From positions 2,046,001 through 2,110,000 of the forward strand of contig NZ_CP091794.1 of assembly GCF_022024175.1 (NCBI RefSeq): a stretch of DNA of 64,000 bases, given 5' to 3'. Below are positions 24,172 to 34,367 of the stretch, piece after piece; position 1 is the stretch's first letter, and the number at the start of each line of letters is the position of its first letter. Source of the DNA: Prevotella communis. Its GTDB lineage: Bacteria > Bacteroidota > Bacteroidia > Bacteroidales > Bacteroidaceae. Below the pieces are notes generated by a model. That model was not told where the DNA came from. It did not search any database and saw only the letters and a program-made list of their open reading frames with translations. The translations under genes and the position numbers were made by a program.

Positions 24172-24348
24172 ATGAAAAAGATTGCATTTATGTTCGCAGT
24201 TGCAGCTATGTTCGTAGCTTGTGGTGGTAATGGTAACAAACCCGCTGAGGAGGTTGCTACAGATTCAATCGCTGAGGTTGACACTACTGTTGTTGACACT
24301 ACTGTTGTTGACAGCGCTGCCGTTGATACAGCTGTTGTTGCTGAGTAA
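24172..24348 (+). CDS. 58-residue lipoprotein with VDT/VVD repeats
   Basis: ATG at 24172, TAA at 24346-24348. MKKIAFMFAVAAMFVACGG is a lipoprotein signal with Cys at position 17. The mature part is acidic and repetitive, with 'VDTTVVDTTVVDSAAVDTAV', units of five to seven residues. Codons are few and regular (GTT, GAC, GCT), as in highly expressed genes. A perfect promoter box and a strong terminator (24371-24404) make this an isolated, probably abundant transcript. Similar short acidic lipoproteins are common in Prevotella and Bacteroides; function unknown. It is antisense to a spurious longer reading frame at 24126-24479. Confidence 0.82.
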   Translation: MKKIAFMFAVAAMFVACGGNGNKPAEEVATDSIAEVDTTVVDTTVVDSAAVDTAVVAE

Positions 24349-24370
24349 TTTAGCGAACTAAAGGAAACGT

Positions 24371-24404
24371 GAGGATATATCTTCTGATATATCCTCTTTT
24401 TTTT
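24371..24404 (+). terminator. Terminator of the small lipoprotein gene
   Basis: Stem GAGGATATATC / GATATATCCTC with TTCT loop, then T8. Confidence 0.9.
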
Positions 24405-24440
24405 GTGTTCAAAAAATAGCCCCCTATTAGCATACAAACG

Positions 24441-24479
24441 ATGAGCCGCAATCCCTGATAATCCGAGATTGCGGCTCAT
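24441..24479 (-). terminator. Hairpin at the end of the decarboxylase operon
   Basis: Perfect 13-bp inverted repeat ATGAGCCGCAATC / GATTGCGGCTCAT with 13-nt loop, 23 bp after the minus-strand oadB stop. The T-run on the minus strand is short (CGTTTGT). Confidence 0.65.
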
Positions 24480-24502
24480 GATATTTTATGTACCTGACTT
24501 CA

Positions 24503-25654
24503 TTACGACAGGAAACCCAGAAGAGCACCGGCAGCAACGGCGGAACCGATGACACCAGCCACATTGGGACCCATAGCATGCATCAGGAGGAAATTGTGAC
24601 GGTCGTACTCCAAACCCATATTATTACTGATACGAGCTGCCATAGGAACGGCACTGACACCAGCATTACCAATCAGGGGGTTCAACTTCTTATCCTTGGG
24701 CAGGAAGAGATTCATGAACTTCACGAAGCACACGCCGCTGGCGGTGGCAATAGCAAAGGCGAAGGCACCGATGGCGAAAATAAACACGGTGTTGAGTGTA
24801 AGGAACTCGCTGGCCTGCGTAGAGCAACCTACGGTGAGACCCAGCAGTACCACCACGATATCATTCAAGGCATTGCCTGCCGTCTTAGCCAAACGGGTGG
24901 TCTTACCACTTTCCTTCAGCAGATTGCCAAAGAACAGCATACCCAACAGGGGTAAGGCTGAAGGCACGATGAAGGTGGTGATAAGGAGTCCGATAATGGG
25001 GAACAGGATGCGCTCGGTCTGACTGACCTGACGCGAGGGTTTCATCTTGATAACGCGTTCATTCTTGGTGGTGAGCAGTCGCATCAATGGGGGCTGAATC
25101 AGTGGCACCAACGCCATATAGCTATAGGCACACACGGCAATGGCTCCCATCAGGTTGGGCGACAGCTTTGAAGAGAGGAAGATGGCGGTAGGACCATCGG
25201 CACCACCGATGATAGCGATACCTGCAGCCTGGTTAGGTTCGAAGCCAAACGCCAAAGCCAGCATATAAGCACCAAAGATACCAAACTGCGCAGCAGCACC
25301 GATCAGCATCAGCTTAGGGTTGGCCAGCAGAGCCGAGAAGTCGGTCATAGCACCTATACCCAGGAAGATAAGAGGCGGATACCAACCCTGACGCACGCCT
25401 TGATAGAAGATGTTCAGTACGGAGTTATCCTCATAGAGGCCAATCTCCAGACCGGCATCGGCACGGAAAGGGATATTACCCAAGATGATACCTAAGCCAA
25501 TAGGCACCAGCAGCAGGGGCTCGAAATCCTTTTTGATAGCCAGATAGATAAAGACGGCACCTACTATGATCATAAGCAAGTTGCCCACCGAGGCATTGGC
25601 AAAGCCGGTATAGGTGAGGAACTCGTTGAAATTGTCAATGATAAACTGGAACAT
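24503..25654 (-). CDS. Sodium-pumping decarboxylase, beta subunit (OadB/MmdB type)
   Basis: 383 residues with about ten hydrophobic helices. It has family signatures 'GIAIIGGADGPTAIFLSSKL' (the conserved sodium-binding GGADGPT) and 'GNAGVSAVPMAARISNNMGL'. The subunit releases CO2 from carboxybiotin and couples it to export of Na+ across the inner membrane. It lies 38 bp downstream of the biotin carrier gene and after the gamma subunit gene, so beta, carrier and gamma are present. The carboxyltransferase (alpha) subunit is not in the window. In Prevotella this complex usually acts on methylmalonyl-CoA or oxaloacetate in the succinate-propionate route; the substrate depends on the missing alpha subunit. 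Confidence 0.93.
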   Translation of the reverse strand: MFQFIIDNFNEFLTYTGFANASVGNLLMIIVGAVFIYLAIKKDFEPLLLVPIGLGIILGNIPFRADAGLEIGLYEDNSVLNIFYQGVRQGWYPPLIFLGIGAMTDFSALLANPKLMLIGAAAQFGIFGAYMLALAFGFEPNQAAGIAIIGGADGPTAIFLSSKLSPNLMGAIAVCAYSYMALVPLIQPPLMRLLTTKNERVIKMKPSRQVSQTERILFPIIGLLITTFIVPSALPLLGMLFFGNLLKESGKTTRLAKTAGNALNDIVVVLLGLTVGCSTQASEFLTLNTVFIFAIGAFAFAIATASGVCFVKFMNLFLPKDKKLNPLIGNAGVSAVPMAARISNNMGLEYDRHNFLLMHAMGPNVAGVIGSAVAAGALLGFLS

Positions 25655-25692
25655 AATTCAAAAATTATCAATTATCAATTCACAATTATCAA

Positions 25693-26160
25693 TTAACCAA
25701 TGGTCAGCAGCACAGAGCCTTCCATCACACTGTCGCCTTGTTTCACCTGAATAGAGGTTACCTTACCAGTAGTCTCGGCCTCGATATTATTCTGCATCTT
25801 CATGGCCTCCAGCACCAGGACAATATCACCGGCATTGACCTGCTGACCAACCTGCACACGGATTTCGGTGATAGTACCAGGCAGGGGTGCCTTGACAGGA
25901 GTGCCAGCGGCAGGTGCTGCAGCAGGAGCTGCTGGAGCCTCGGCTGGCTGGGCAACTGCGGGTTTGGCAGCAGGAGCAGCAGACTGAGGAGCCTGAACCT
26001 TGGGAGCCCCCATCGTGGGATGCTTAGCAGCATTGATAGGCTTCTGCAATTCCACCTCGAAGGGGATACCATTGACGTTAACCTTGGCGATATTGCCTTC
26101 TACTTCGGCGATTTCTACTTCGTAGTCCACGCCTTTTACTTTATACTGATACTTGTTCAT
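25693..26160 (-). CDS. Biotin carboxyl carrier subunit of the decarboxylase
   Basis: 155 residues: a short N-terminal beta domain (1-50), a Pro/Ala-rich flexible linker (about 55-90: 'AAPAAKPAVAQPAEAPAAPA'), and a biotinyl domain (about 90-155) with the biotinylation site 'VLEAMKMQN' (Lys in AMKM). It shuttles the carboxyl group from the alpha subunit to the membrane beta subunit. It starts 4 bp downstream of the gamma gene and ends before oadB, in one operon. Some annotations call such proteins acetyl-CoA carboxylase carrier; the neighbours favour the sodium pump. Confidence 0.92.
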   Translation of the reverse strand: MNKYQYKVKGVDYEVEIAEVEGNIAKVNVNGIPFEVELQKPINAAKHPTMGAPKVQAPQSAAPAAKPAVAQPAEAPAAPAAAPAAGTPVKAPLPGTITEIRVQVGQQVNAGDIVLVLEAMKMQNNIEAETTGKVTSIQVKQGDSVMEGSVLLTIG

Positions 26161-26164
26161 GGGT

Positions 26165-27193
26165 TTAGTGTAATTCTGGGGTTGTAGGAATAATTGGAGC
26201 TTTGGGGGTGGAAGGGAGGAACGGGTCGTGCAACTGAGTCATCTGTGTGTACTCATCATCCCAACCGGTGTCCTTAGGCTTAATGGTGATAATGCCACTC
26301 TCCACGTCGTGAACATCATCCTCATATTGGCGGAGTGCCATACCGATAACAGCCATATAGACTTCCATATCGATGCCTTTCTTGTCGAAACCTTCCTGAA
26401 GAAGATTGCTGGTCTTATGACCAATCTCGGCCGTCTTCGCAACAGTCTTGGTGATAGGTTTGATAGGCTGCTGGTTAACCACCTTCTTAGCTGTGTCCAT
26501 ATGACGCATAATCATGCCGAAGACGGTGAAGAAAATCCACAAGAGCGACAGACAGAGAAACACAATACCCATAGCCATGATTGCCATAGCGAAGCCGTGG
26601 GGATCCTTATCCTTGAACTCCTCAATCTTTCCCTTGGCAGCATTAGCCTGAACTTTGTTGTCGTGACCAGGAGTGGCATCCCCTACTCCACATACCGTCC
26701 AATGGCCGTCAATGCGTGCATAACTCTCGTCGGCTCCCAATACGGGAATAGTGACAGAGTCAATGAGCTCTACGCCATTGGCATTGTAAAGAGCAAGGAA
26801 TACGGGACCTGTACTGTCTACAGGAAGAGAGAGGTGAAGTTTTCCCTGTGCAGGGTTAGAGTTGCAGAAGAGCATCATATAATGACGGGCAGCCAGATTG
26901 GTGCGATCGTCACCATTAGGAATGACACTCATCATCGAGATGCGCTGAGGGGCAGAGAGCGATTCATCGAGGACCTTGGGATTGGTGGTCAGATACATAC
27001 CTCGCACATTGTAGGTGGAGTAAGATGTATTGGCCAACTCAACCCAAGCCTCACGATGACCAAACTCATCCTCAATGCTCTGCGTGTTGCTGGTCATCAC
27101 CTCGCTGATGACGATGTTGCGGGCACCTTGTCCAAACATCGCCACCGAGCCAAGCAATGTCAGCGAACTTAGCATAAGTCTTAAGCTTGTCAT
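26165..27193 (-). CDS. OadG-type gamma subunit fused to an N-terminal lamin-tail domain
   Basis: 342 residues. Signal peptide at about 1-23. Residues about 25-175 look like a lamin-tail (LTD) domain: 'NIVISEVMTSNTQSIEDEF', 'EAWVELANTSYSTYNVRGMY', 'YARIDGHWTVCGVGDATPGH'. Then one membrane helix at about 200-225 ('FAMAIMAMGIVFLCLSLLWI') characteristic of OadG, and a cytoplasmic tail ending 'MALRQYEDDVHDVESGIITI'. The gamma subunit assembles the pump; the LTD would sit in the periplasm. The fusion is seen in other Bacteroidales in my recollection but not in the short proteobacterial OadG. No separate promoter box was seen upstream, which suggests read-through from the transporter gene. Confidence 0.85.
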   Translation of the reverse strand: MTSLRLMLSSLTLLGSVAMFGQGARNIVISEVMTSNTQSIEDEFGHREAWVELANTSYSTYNVRGMYLTTNPKVLDESLSAPQRISMMSVIPNGDDRTNLAARHYMMLFCNSNPAQGKLHLSLPVDSTGPVFLALYNANGVELIDSVTIPVLGADESYARIDGHWTVCGVGDATPGHDNKVQANAAKGKIEEFKDKDPHGFAMAIMAMGIVFLCLSLLWIFFTVFGMIMRHMDTAKKVVNQQPIKPITKTVAKTAEIGHKTSNLLQEGFDKKGIDMEVYMAVIGMALRQYEDDVHDVESGIITIKPKDTGWDDEYTQMTQLHDPFLPSTPKAPIIPTTPELH

Positions 27194-27235
27194 ATTGGTA
27201 ATTGTTAAACGTGTATTATTATATAGGTCGTAGCA

Positions 27236-28954
27236 TTAAAAGAGTTGCCCACAGCAGAACAGCACAATGAGCTGAGCCGTCAGGATGCGCAGGAACATGG
27301 CAAACGGATAAACCGTAGAATAGCCTACTGCGGGTGCCTCCTTAGAGCAGATGCTGTTGGCATAAGCCAATGCGGGGGGATCAGTATAGGTACCGGCCAG
27401 CATACCTGCGATGGTGAAGTAGTTGAACTTCATACGACGGGCAATAGGACCTACTATTAATATAGGTATAATAGTGATAAGGAAACCGGTAAGCACATAG
27501 AGCACACCATCGCCTGTCATCACCGTATCAAAGAAGTTGGCACCTGCCTTAATACCCACAGAGGCAAGGAAGAGCACCAGTCCTATCTCGCGCAACATCA
27601 TATTAGCAGAAGTGGTGGTATAGGTCACCAGCTTCATCTTATAGCCATAACGACCTATCAGGATGGCGATAATCAGTGGACCACCAGCGATACCCAGCTT
27701 CATCAGAGGCATGCCAGGGATGAAGGGCAGTGAGCCGAAGATGATACCAATGATAATACCTACGAAAATAGTAGCGATATTAGGTGCATCCAGACGCTTG
27801 ATACTGTTGCCCATCATATTAGCCACACGGTCAACATCATCCTGAGGACCTACCACCATAATACGGTCACCTACCTGCAAGGGAAGGTTGGGTGATGCGA
27901 AGATATCCATGCCGTGACGGGTCACACGAGTAACATTGACACCATATACACTTGAGAAGTGCATCTGACCGAATGATTTTCCGTTAATCTTGGGGTTGGT
28001 CACCAGTACACGCTTAGAAACCAGGGGCTGATCCTGCTGTTCCCAGTCAACCTCGATAACAGGTCCGATGAAAGCAACGATAGCCTCGTAATCGGCCTCG
28101 GCACAAACGATATACATCTGGTCGCCCACATGGAACACGGTATCACGATTAGGGATAGACACATGACCATCGTGCAGGATACGAGATACCACAAAATCAC
28201 GGTTTAGGAAGTTGTGCACCTGAAGCACTGTCTTGCCCTCAAGATACTTGTTAGACACCTCAAGGTGCATGTGGTGAGGCTTCTGATTAGCATTGGCACC
28301 AGCCTGCTCCTCAAGGACAGCCTCTTCTTGTTCGAGCTTCACACGACAGAGATAACGCACCAGGATAGTGGCACCAATGATACCAAGCACACCCAAAGGA
28401 TAGGCACAAGCATAGGCCGATGCAATCTGAGGTACGGGCAGGTTCAACTGTCCAAACACTGAGTTCAGGGCCTCGTTGGCAGCACCAAGACCAGGGGTGT
28501 TGGTCACAGCACCATAAAGGGTACCAACCATCATAGGCAGGTCGTTGACATCATGCTTCTGGTAGAAGAAGATAAAGTAGCAGGCAAACATCACTACGAT
28601 GTTGAGCACGATAGCCGAAGCAGCCAGTGCGTTGAGTTTAAGACCTGCCTTACCAAAGCTCTCGAAGAAGCCAGGACCCACCTGCAGACCAATCATAAAG
28701 ACGAAGAGAATCAATCCGAAGTCCTGAATGAAGGTCAGCGTGTCGCCCGGAGCAGCATATTCTGACTCCGGACAGTAGATCTTGTAGATGTGACCCACCA
28801 CGATACCCGCGAAGAGCACAAAGGTGACACCCAATGAGATTCCAAAAAGTTTTATTTTACCGAGGTACACGCCCACGGCAATCACGATGGCGTATATCAA
28901 CGCGATGTGCGCCACCGAATTTGTATTAGCAAATAGATTAACAAACCATTCCAT
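27236..28954 (-). CDS. AspT/YidE-type putative transporter with two TrkA-C domains
   Basis: 572 residues. Two hydrophobic halves (about 1-195 and 395-572, each with about five helices) flank a soluble centre of two TrkA-C (RCK_C) domains: '[20 protein letters not shown]' to '[16 protein letters not shown]', and '[20 protein letters not shown]' to '[20 protein letters not shown]'. This is the aspartate:alanine-exchanger / YidE / YbjL architecture. The conserved '[19 protein letters not shown]' and '[18 protein letters not shown]' are the half-repeat signatures. It lies 18 bp downstream of valS and 42 bp before the gamma subunit. The cargo is unknown; dicarboxylates would fit the decarboxylase neighbours. 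Confidence 0.85.
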   Translation of the reverse strand: MEWFVNLFANTNSVAHIALIYAIVIAVGVYLGKIKLFGISLGVTFVLFAGIVVGHIYKIYCPESEYAAPGDTLTFIQDFGLILFVFMIGLQVGPGFFESFGKAGLKLNALAASAIVLNIVVMFACYFIFFYQKHDVNDLPMMVGTLYGAVTNTPGLGAANEALNSVFGQLNLPVPQIASAYACAYPLGVLGIIGATILVRYLCRVKLEQEEAVLEEQAGANANQKPHHMHLEVSNKYLEGKTVLQVHNFLNRDFVVSRILHDGHVSIPNRDTVFHVGDQMYIVCAEADYEAIVAFIGPVIEVDWEQQDQPLVSKRVLVTNPKINGKSFGQMHFSSVYGVNVTRVTRHGMDIFASPNLPLQVGDRIMVVGPQDDVDRVANMMGNSIKRLDAPNIATIFVGIIIGIIFGSLPFIPGMPLMKLGIAGGPLIIAILIGRYGYKMKLVTYTTTSANMMLREIGLVLFLASVGIKAGANFFDTVMTGDGVLYVLTGFLITIIPILIVGPIARRMKFNYFTIAGMLAGTYTDPPALAYANSICSKEAPAVGYSTVYPFAMFLRILTAQLIVLFCCGQLF

Positions 28955-28972
28955 AAATTATCCTGATAAATA

Positions 28973-31675
28973 TTATTTCTTAAGTGCATTAATTGATTCC
29001 TTCAGAGCGGCAATCTTCTCTTCTGAGTCTGCCAACTTCTTGCGCTCCAGAGCCACCACGGCCTCAGGCGCATTCTGAACGAAGCGCTCGTTAGAGAGTT
29101 TCTTCTCAACGCCAGCCTTGAATCCCTCAAGGTGTTTGAGCTGTGCTTCCATCTTCAGAATCTCGGCAGCCACGTCGATGAGGTCACCCAGAGGTACAGC
29201 AAACTCGTCAGTACCTACCATGAAAGCAGAAGCAGAGGAGTCTTTTGCCTCTACCACGTCAATAGAAGAGAGGTTACCCATCTTCTTGATGACGTCGTTA
29301 TAGGCCTCGAACTGGTTCTGACCAACGGTCTGGAGTGTAAGCTGCTCCTTTGGAGCAATATTCTTCTGACTGCGAACGGTGCGTACGCCAGAAACGACCA
29401 GCTTCACCTGTTCGATATTCTCAATGAGCTTCAGTTCTTCAGCTGTAGGAGCTTCGAGCACGAGACTGTCGCGCATGATGCTCTCACCCTCTTTACGCTC
29501 GTAGAGAGCCTGCCAAAGTTCCTCTGTAATGAAAGGCATGAAAGGATGCAGCATCTTGAGCAGGAGCTCAAAGAAACGCAGAGTAGCATCATAGGTCTCA
29601 CGATCGATAGGCTGCTGCACGCCATCCTTATAGGCGGGCTTCACCATCTCAAGATACCACTGTGAGAACTCGTCCCAGAAGAGTTTATAGACCGTCATCA
29701 GAGCATCGTTGATACGATACTTGGAGAAGTGGTCCTTCAGTTCTTCGTTGGCCTGCTTGATACGTGCTTCCATCCAGGCTACAGCTGTTTTGTTTGTTGC
29801 AGAGACTGCACCATCGGCTACCTGCCAACCCTTAACCAGACGGAAGGCATTCCAAATCTTATTATTAAAGTTACGCCCCTGCTCGCATAGTGCCTCGTCG
29901 AAGAGGATATCATTACCTGCAGGCGCAGAGAGCATCATACCCATACGCACACCATCGGCACCGAACTTTTCGATGAGATCAATGGGGTCAGGTGAGTTAC
30001 CCAGTGACTTAGACATCTTACGTCCCAGCTTGTCGCGAACAATACCAGTAAAGTATACGTTCTTGAAGGGGAAGGTGCCCATATACTCCTCGCCGGCCAT
30101 AATCATACGAGCCACCCAGAAGAAGATGATATCTGGACCTGTCACCAAGTCGCTTGTGGGATAATAGTACTTTATCTCCTCGTTGCCGGGATTGTTGATA
30201 CCATCGAACAAAGAGATAGGCCACAGCCATGAAGAGAACCATGTATCGAGGGCATCCTCGTCCTGGCGCAGATCTGCATCAGTCACGCTGGCATCCTTCT
30301 GCTGAGCCAGTTTAAGAGCCTCTTCACGAGTCTCAGCTACTACATAGTCGTCGTTATCGTTGTAGTAGTAAGCAGGAATACGATGTCCCCACCACAACTG
30401 ACGAGAGATACACCAGTCCTGAATATTCTCCAGCCAGTTCTTATAGGTATTCTTATACTTAGCGGGATAGAATTTCAACTCATCGTTCATCACTGGAGGC
30501 AGAGCGATGTCAGCAAAATGCTGCATCTTCAGGAACCACTGCAGTGAGAGACGGGGTTCGATAGCTGTATCGGGGTTACGCTCAGAATAGCCCACCTTAT
30601 TAACATAATCCTCAATCTTCTCCATCAGGCCAGCTTCCTGCAGGTCCTTGGCAATCTGCTTACGACAGTCAAAGCGGTCCAAACCTACATAGAGGGTGCT
30701 CTGATCTGAAATAGTGCCATCAGCATTGAAGATATCGATGGTCTCGAGGTTGTGAGTTTTACCCAGCATATAGTCGTTTGTATCGTGGGCAGGTGTCACC
30801 TTCAAGCAACCTGTACCAAACTCGATGTCCACATAACGGTCCTCAATTACAGGGATAACACGGTTCACCAAAGGCACGATGACCTTACGGCCTTTCAGCC
30901 ACTGGTTCTTGGGATCCTTGGGATTGATACACATAGCGGTATCACCCATGATAGTCTCAGGACGGGTGGTGGCAACAACGGCATAGTAGCCCTTGGCGTC
31001 CTTATGGATAACATTGCCCTCAGCCTTCAAGGCCTCTTCGTTGTCAAGAGATGCCAAGCCGTCAACGTAATACTTCAGGTGGAACAGATGACTCTGCTCT
31101 TCCTTATAGATAACCTCCTCAGTTGACAGGGCTGTCAGTGCCTTGGGGTCCCAGTTGACCATTCGCAGACCACGATAAATCAGACCCTTATTGTAAAGAT
31201 CAACGAAAACCTTGATAACACTCTCACTACGCTTCTCGTCCATAGTGAAGGCGGTGCGATCCCAGTCGCAGCTGGCACCCAGACGACGCAACTGCTTCAG
31301 GATTATGCCTCCATGTTCATTGGTCCAGTCCCATGCATGCTCCAAGAACTGCTCACGGGTCAGGTCGCGCTTCTTGATGCCCTGACTAGCCAACTTCTTC
31401 ACAACCTTAGCCTCGGTAGCAATAGAAGCGTGGTCGGTACCAGGTACCCAACAAGCGTTTTTACCCTCCATACGGGCACGACGAACTAAGATATCCTGAA
31501 TTGTGTTATTCAGCATGTGGCCCATATGCAGCACACCCGTCACATTGGGGGGCGGGATAACAACTGTATAGGGTTCGCGGCCATCGGGTTTAGAACTGAA
31601 CAGTTTGTTATCAAGCCAATACTGATACCATTTTCCTTCGACCTCTTTTGGGTCGTACTTACTTGCAATTTCCAT
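28973..31675 (-). CDS. valS: Valine--tRNA ligase
   Basis: 900 residues. Class I synthetase with HIGH-type motif '[14 protein letters not shown]' (about 39-52) and KMSKS in '[15 protein letters not shown]' (about 550). The editing (CP1) domain contains '[13 protein letters not shown]'. The anticodon-binding region follows, and the C-terminal coiled-coil arm ('[20 protein letters not shown]') is typical of ValRS. It charges tRNA-Val in the cytosol. Promoter box at 31709-31716, diverging from mazG. It appears to be the first gene of a transcript that runs into the transporter and sodium-pump genes. Confidence 0.97.
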   Translation of the reverse strand: MEIASKYDPKEVEGKWYQYWLDNKLFSSKPDGREPYTVVIPPPNVTGVLHMGHMLNNTIQDILVRRARMEGKNACWVPGTDHASIATEAKVVKKLASQGIKKRDLTREQFLEHAWDWTNEHGGIILKQLRRLGASCDWDRTAFTMDEKRSESVIKVFVDLYNKGLIYRGLRMVNWDPKALTALSTEEVIYKEEQSHLFHLKYYVDGLASLDNEEALKAEGNVIHKDAKGYYAVVATTRPETIMGDTAMCINPKDPKNQWLKGRKVIVPLVNRVIPVIEDRYVDIEFGTGCLKVTPAHDTNDYMLGKTHNLETIDIFNADGTISDQSTLYVGLDRFDCRKQIAKDLQEAGLMEKIEDYVNKVGYSERNPDTAIEPRLSLQWFLKMQHFADIALPPVMNDELKFYPAKYKNTYKNWLENIQDWCISRQLWWGHRIPAYYYNDNDDYVVAETREEALKLAQQKDASVTDADLRQDEDALDTWFSSWLWPISLFDGINNPGNEEIKYYYPTSDLVTGPDIIFFWVARMIMAGEEYMGTFPFKNVYFTGIVRDKLGRKMSKSLGNSPDPIDLIEKFGADGVRMGMMLSAPAGNDILFDEALCEQGRNFNNKIWNAFRLVKGWQVADGAVSATNKTAVAWMEARIKQANEELKDHFSKYRINDALMTVYKLFWDEFSQWYLEMVKPAYKDGVQQPIDRETYDATLRFFELLLKMLHPFMPFITEELWQALYERKEGESIMRDSLVLEAPTAEELKLIENIEQVKLVVSGVRTVRSQKNIAPKEQLTLQTVGQNQFEAYNDVIKKMGNLSSIDVVEAKDSSASAFMVGTDEFAVPLGDLIDVAAEILKMEAQLKHLEGFKAGVEKKLSNERFVQNAPEAVVALERKKLADSEEKIAALKESINALKK

Positions 31676-31708
31676 ACCTATTTAATAATGCTTTCTCAAA
31701 TTTGCCTG

Positions 31709-31716
31709 CAAAGGTA
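31709..31716 (-). promoter_or_regulatory. Promoter -7 box for valS
   Basis: Minus-strand TACCTTTG followed by CA, about 33 bp before the ATG. Confidence 0.75.
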
Positions 31717-31805
31717 CAAAGAAAAATTGAAACAAAGAAAACTTAATGACTGATTTTTATCCGTTTAAAATTAAAAATATCTTTTGTCATTCGGAATAGT
31801 TTTCG

Positions 31806-31813
31806 TACCTTTG
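31806..31813 (+). promoter_or_regulatory. Promoter for mazG
   Basis: -7 box TACCTTTG with a -33 TTTG at 31783-31786, spacing 19 bp, matching the Bacteroidetes consensus. Leader about 25 nt. Confidence 0.8.
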
Positions 31814-31844
31814 CATCACAAAATAAAAACGTGACAAAAACGGT

Positions 31845-32696
31845 ATGCATACACGAGAAGAACAAATGAAGGCCTTCGGACGTCTACTTGACGTACTGGA
31901 CCAACTCAGGGAGAAATGCCCGTGGGACAAAAAACAGACAAACGAAAGTCTTCGACCAAACACGATTGAAGAGACCTTTGAACTATGCGACGCTATCATG
32001 CGCGGTGACTCGCACGACATGATGAAGGAACTGGGTGATGTACTGATGCACACGTGTTTCTATGCGATGATAGCACGCGAGAAAGGGCTTTACGATATTG
32101 CCGATGTACTGAACACAGAAACAGACAAGCTCATCTTCCGCCATCCACATATCTATCATCCGTCACAGGTGGGTGCTCCAGACCCTAAGCCTCTGCCCTT
32201 TGGTGAGGATGACTCGGAACGCGAGTTTGCCAATGCGAAGACATCAGAACAGGTGTTGCAGAACTGGGAACAGATTAAACTGAAAGAGAAAGACGGCAAC
32301 AAGAGTGTATTGAGCGGGGTACCAGCTGCCCTACCCTCGCTCATCAAGGCTTATCGTATTCAAGACAAGGCACGCAACGTGGGCTTCGACTGGCAACAGA
32401 AGGAGGATGTTTGGAACAAGGTGCACGAGGAACTCAGAGAATTAGAGGAAGAGTTGACAAAAGAGGATAAGGAAAAATCGACCAACGAACTGGGTGACTT
32501 CTTATTTTCTGTCATCAACGCAGCCCGTCTCTACAAGCTAAATCCTGACGATGCGCTGGAACGTACAAACAGGAAATTTATCCATCGATTCAACTACATA
32601 GAGGAGCATAGTATAAAGGCTGGTAAACCCCTGACAGAGATGTCGTTAGAAGAAATGGATAAACTATGGAATGAAGCAAAGAAAGAAGAAAAATAA
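31845..32696 (+). CDS. mazG: Nucleoside triphosphate pyrophosphohydrolase MazG
   Basis: 283 residues, made of two MazG repeats. The first has 'LREKCPWDKKQTNESLRPNT' and 'EETFELCDAI' then 'ELGDVLMHTCFYA'; the second has 'WNKVHEELRELEEEL' and 'ELGDFLFSVINAARL'. The EExxE...ExxD residues that bind Mg2+ are present in both. The enzyme converts NTPs to NMP and pyrophosphate, cleaning the pool and modulating ppGpp responses. It heads a plus-strand group with a lipoprotein gene 12 bp downstream and rnz 6 bp after that. This is the housekeeping two-domain form rather than a phage MazG. Confidence 0.94.
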   Translation: MHTREEQMKAFGRLLDVLDQLREKCPWDKKQTNESLRPNTIEETFELCDAIMRGDSHDMMKELGDVLMHTCFYAMIAREKGLYDIADVLNTETDKLIFRHPHIYHPSQVGAPDPKPLPFGEDDSEREFANAKTSEQVLQNWEQIKLKEKDGNKSVLSGVPAALPSLIKAYRIQDKARNVGFDWQQKEDVWNKVHEELRELEEELTKEDKEKSTNELGDFLFSVINAARLYKLNPDDALERTNRKFIHRFNYIEEHSIKAGKPLTEMSLEEMDKLWNEAKKEEK

Positions 32697-32708
32697 AACT
32701 GACTAACA

Positions 32709-33389
32709 ATGAAAAAAAATTTATTCATAACAGCAATTATTGCTATTGTGTTATGCATCAGTTGCGGACCGAAAGGGACATCTAGCAGCAATGCTTCTGA
32801 AGAAGAAAAAGTGGACTATCTCTTACGCGACACCGCTATTTATGGATTCTGTGCAGAGGGCTCTGCCATGAACACCTTACAGATTATTACTGACGGTGGT
32901 GACACCATTACCGTCAGCACAGCAAGAGCCAACGAGAAAGGTAAGGTACTGGGTGGCTATGCCATTGGTGATGAAATGGCAATTATTGTCAACTCTGACA
33001 CGACACAGGCAATCCTCGTTATCAATAAATCCATGCTCAACGGCGATTGGGTGATGCCAAACCCAATGGACGGCAGCAACGAGACAGGCGTACGCATTCT
33101 GCGAGGTGGTGTAGCTGAAAGTATCGATCAGAGTACCATCGTCTATAAATCGTGGAGGATATTCAATGGACAGTTACAATTCACGATAACTAGGGAAGAT
33201 GGTATCGATGCCGAGGAAATACTGGTTTACGACATCATCAAACTGACGGATAACGAACTGACACTCAGAGCGACTGACGAAGACCAAGAGACGTACGAGT
33301 ACTCGCATCCTGCAGGTGAGGAATATACAGAAGAGGATCTTAACGGCGTTGTGCTCGACGAGGGCTACGACGATGAATTTGACATGTAA
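32709..33389 (+). CDS. Lipocalin-like lipoprotein, hypothetical
   Basis: 226 residues. Lipoprotein signal MKKNLFITAIIAIVLCISCG, Cys at position 19. The mature protein alternates short beta strands ('TLQIITDGGDTITVSTA', 'EMAIIVNSDTTQAILVINKS', 'RIFNGQLQFTITREDG', 'IIKLTDNELTLRATDE'), a pattern like the lipocalin-type lipoproteins common in Bacteroidetes, and ends in a very acidic tail (about 205-226). It sits between mazG and rnz with short gaps, so it is co-expressed with housekeeping genes. Ligand and role unknown. Confidence 0.72.
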   Translation: MKKNLFITAIIAIVLCISCGPKGTSSSNASEEEKVDYLLRDTAIYGFCAEGSAMNTLQIITDGGDTITVSTARANEKGKVLGGYAIGDEMAIIVNSDTTQAILVINKSMLNGDWVMPNPMDGSNETGVRILRGGVAESIDQSTIVYKSWRIFNGQLQFTITREDGIDAEEILVYDIIKLTDNELTLRATDEDQETYEYSHPAGEEYTEEDLNGVVLDEGYDDEFDM

Positions 33390-33395
33390 CCGCCA

Positions 33396-34313
33396 ATGGA
33401 ACCATTTCGCATACATATATTAGGATGTGGAAGTGCCTTGCCTACATTACGACACATGTCATCCATGCAGGTCGTAGAATGCAGGGGTAAACTATTCATG
33501 GTGGACTGTGGTGAGGGCGCTCAGGTACAACTAAGACGTTCGGGGTTGTCGTTTGAGAAGCTGGGACATATCTTTATTACACACCTGCACGGTGACCATT
33601 GTTTCGGACTTATCGGCATCATCAGTACTTTTGGACTTCTAGGACGAATTGCCACACTGCACATCCATGCACCGGAGGAACTCAGACCGATGCTGCAAGC
33701 CCAACTGGATATGTTTTTCAACTATGACATTGGCTACAAAGTGGAATTTCATGGTGTAGATACCAAAAAGCAGCAGATGATTTACGAAGACCGTTCACTG
33801 ACGGTAGAGACAATTCCCCTGAACCACAGGATGCCTTGCGCCGGCTATCTTTTCCGTGAAAAGCCTTCACTCCCGCATATCCGACGCGAGATGATTGATC
33901 TGTACAACATCCCCGTGTCACAAATCAATAATATCAAGTCAGGACAAGGCTATACCCTATCAGACGGCACACTGATTCCCCACGAGAAACTAGTGACGCC
34001 AGCAGATGCGCCACGTTCGTATGCCTATTGCTCGGATACACGTTACATGCCTGAACTACATAAAATGGTAAAGGGAGTCAACACGCTGTATCACGAAAGC
34101 ACCTATGCACAGGACAAAAAAGACGGCGCAGAAAAATACTATCACTCAACGGCTCAACAAGCTGCAATGGTTGCACGCGACGCACAGGCTGGGAAACTGT
34201 TATTAGGGCATTACAGCGCACGATATAACGACGAAACGGTGCTTTTGAAAGAAGCACAAGAGATATTCCCAAACACCTATCTAACCGACGAAATGAAGGT
34301 CTTTGATGTATAA
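33396..34313 (+). CDS. rnz: Ribonuclease Z
   Basis: 305 residues, the normal length for bacterial short-form RNase Z. Motifs: 'LGCGSALPT' at the start, 'FMVDCGEGAQVQLR', the zinc site 'THLHGDHCFGLIG' (HxHxDH, about 62-74), 'LNHRMPCAGYLF', 'YCSDTRYM' and 'GHYSARY'. The enzyme cuts tRNA precursors 3' of the discriminator base, which is needed when CCA is not encoded, as in the two tRNA-Arg genes here. It starts 6 bp after the lipoprotein gene. Confidence 0.95.
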   Translation: MEPFRIHILGCGSALPTLRHMSSMQVVECRGKLFMVDCGEGAQVQLRRSGLSFEKLGHIFITHLHGDHCFGLIGIISTFGLLGRIATLHIHAPEELRPMLQAQLDMFFNYDIGYKVEFHGVDTKKQQMIYEDRSLTVETIPLNHRMPCAGYLFREKPSLPHIRREMIDLYNIPVSQINNIKSGQGYTLSDGTLIPHEKLVTPADAPRSYAYCSDTRYMPELHKMVKGVNTLYHESTYAQDKKDGAEKYYHSTAQQAAMVARDAQAGKLLLGHYSARYNDETVLLKEAQEIFPNTYLTDEMKVFDV

Positions 34314-34359
34314 CAACGAATTTTTCGCTAAAATATTTGGAAAGTTCGAAAATATTTTT

Positions 34360-34367
34360 TATCTTTG
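34360..34367 (+). promoter_or_regulatory. Promoter -7 box for the 34390 gene and the L,D-transpeptidase
   Basis: TATCTTTG followed by C; start point near 34374, leader about 16 nt. It shows that the true start of the next gene is 34390 and not the upstream ATG at 34303. Confidence 0.65.

Noticed and set aside
30018..30242. Short minus-strand frame within valS
   Set aside because: Same-strand out-of-frame shadow of the synthetase core; no start context.
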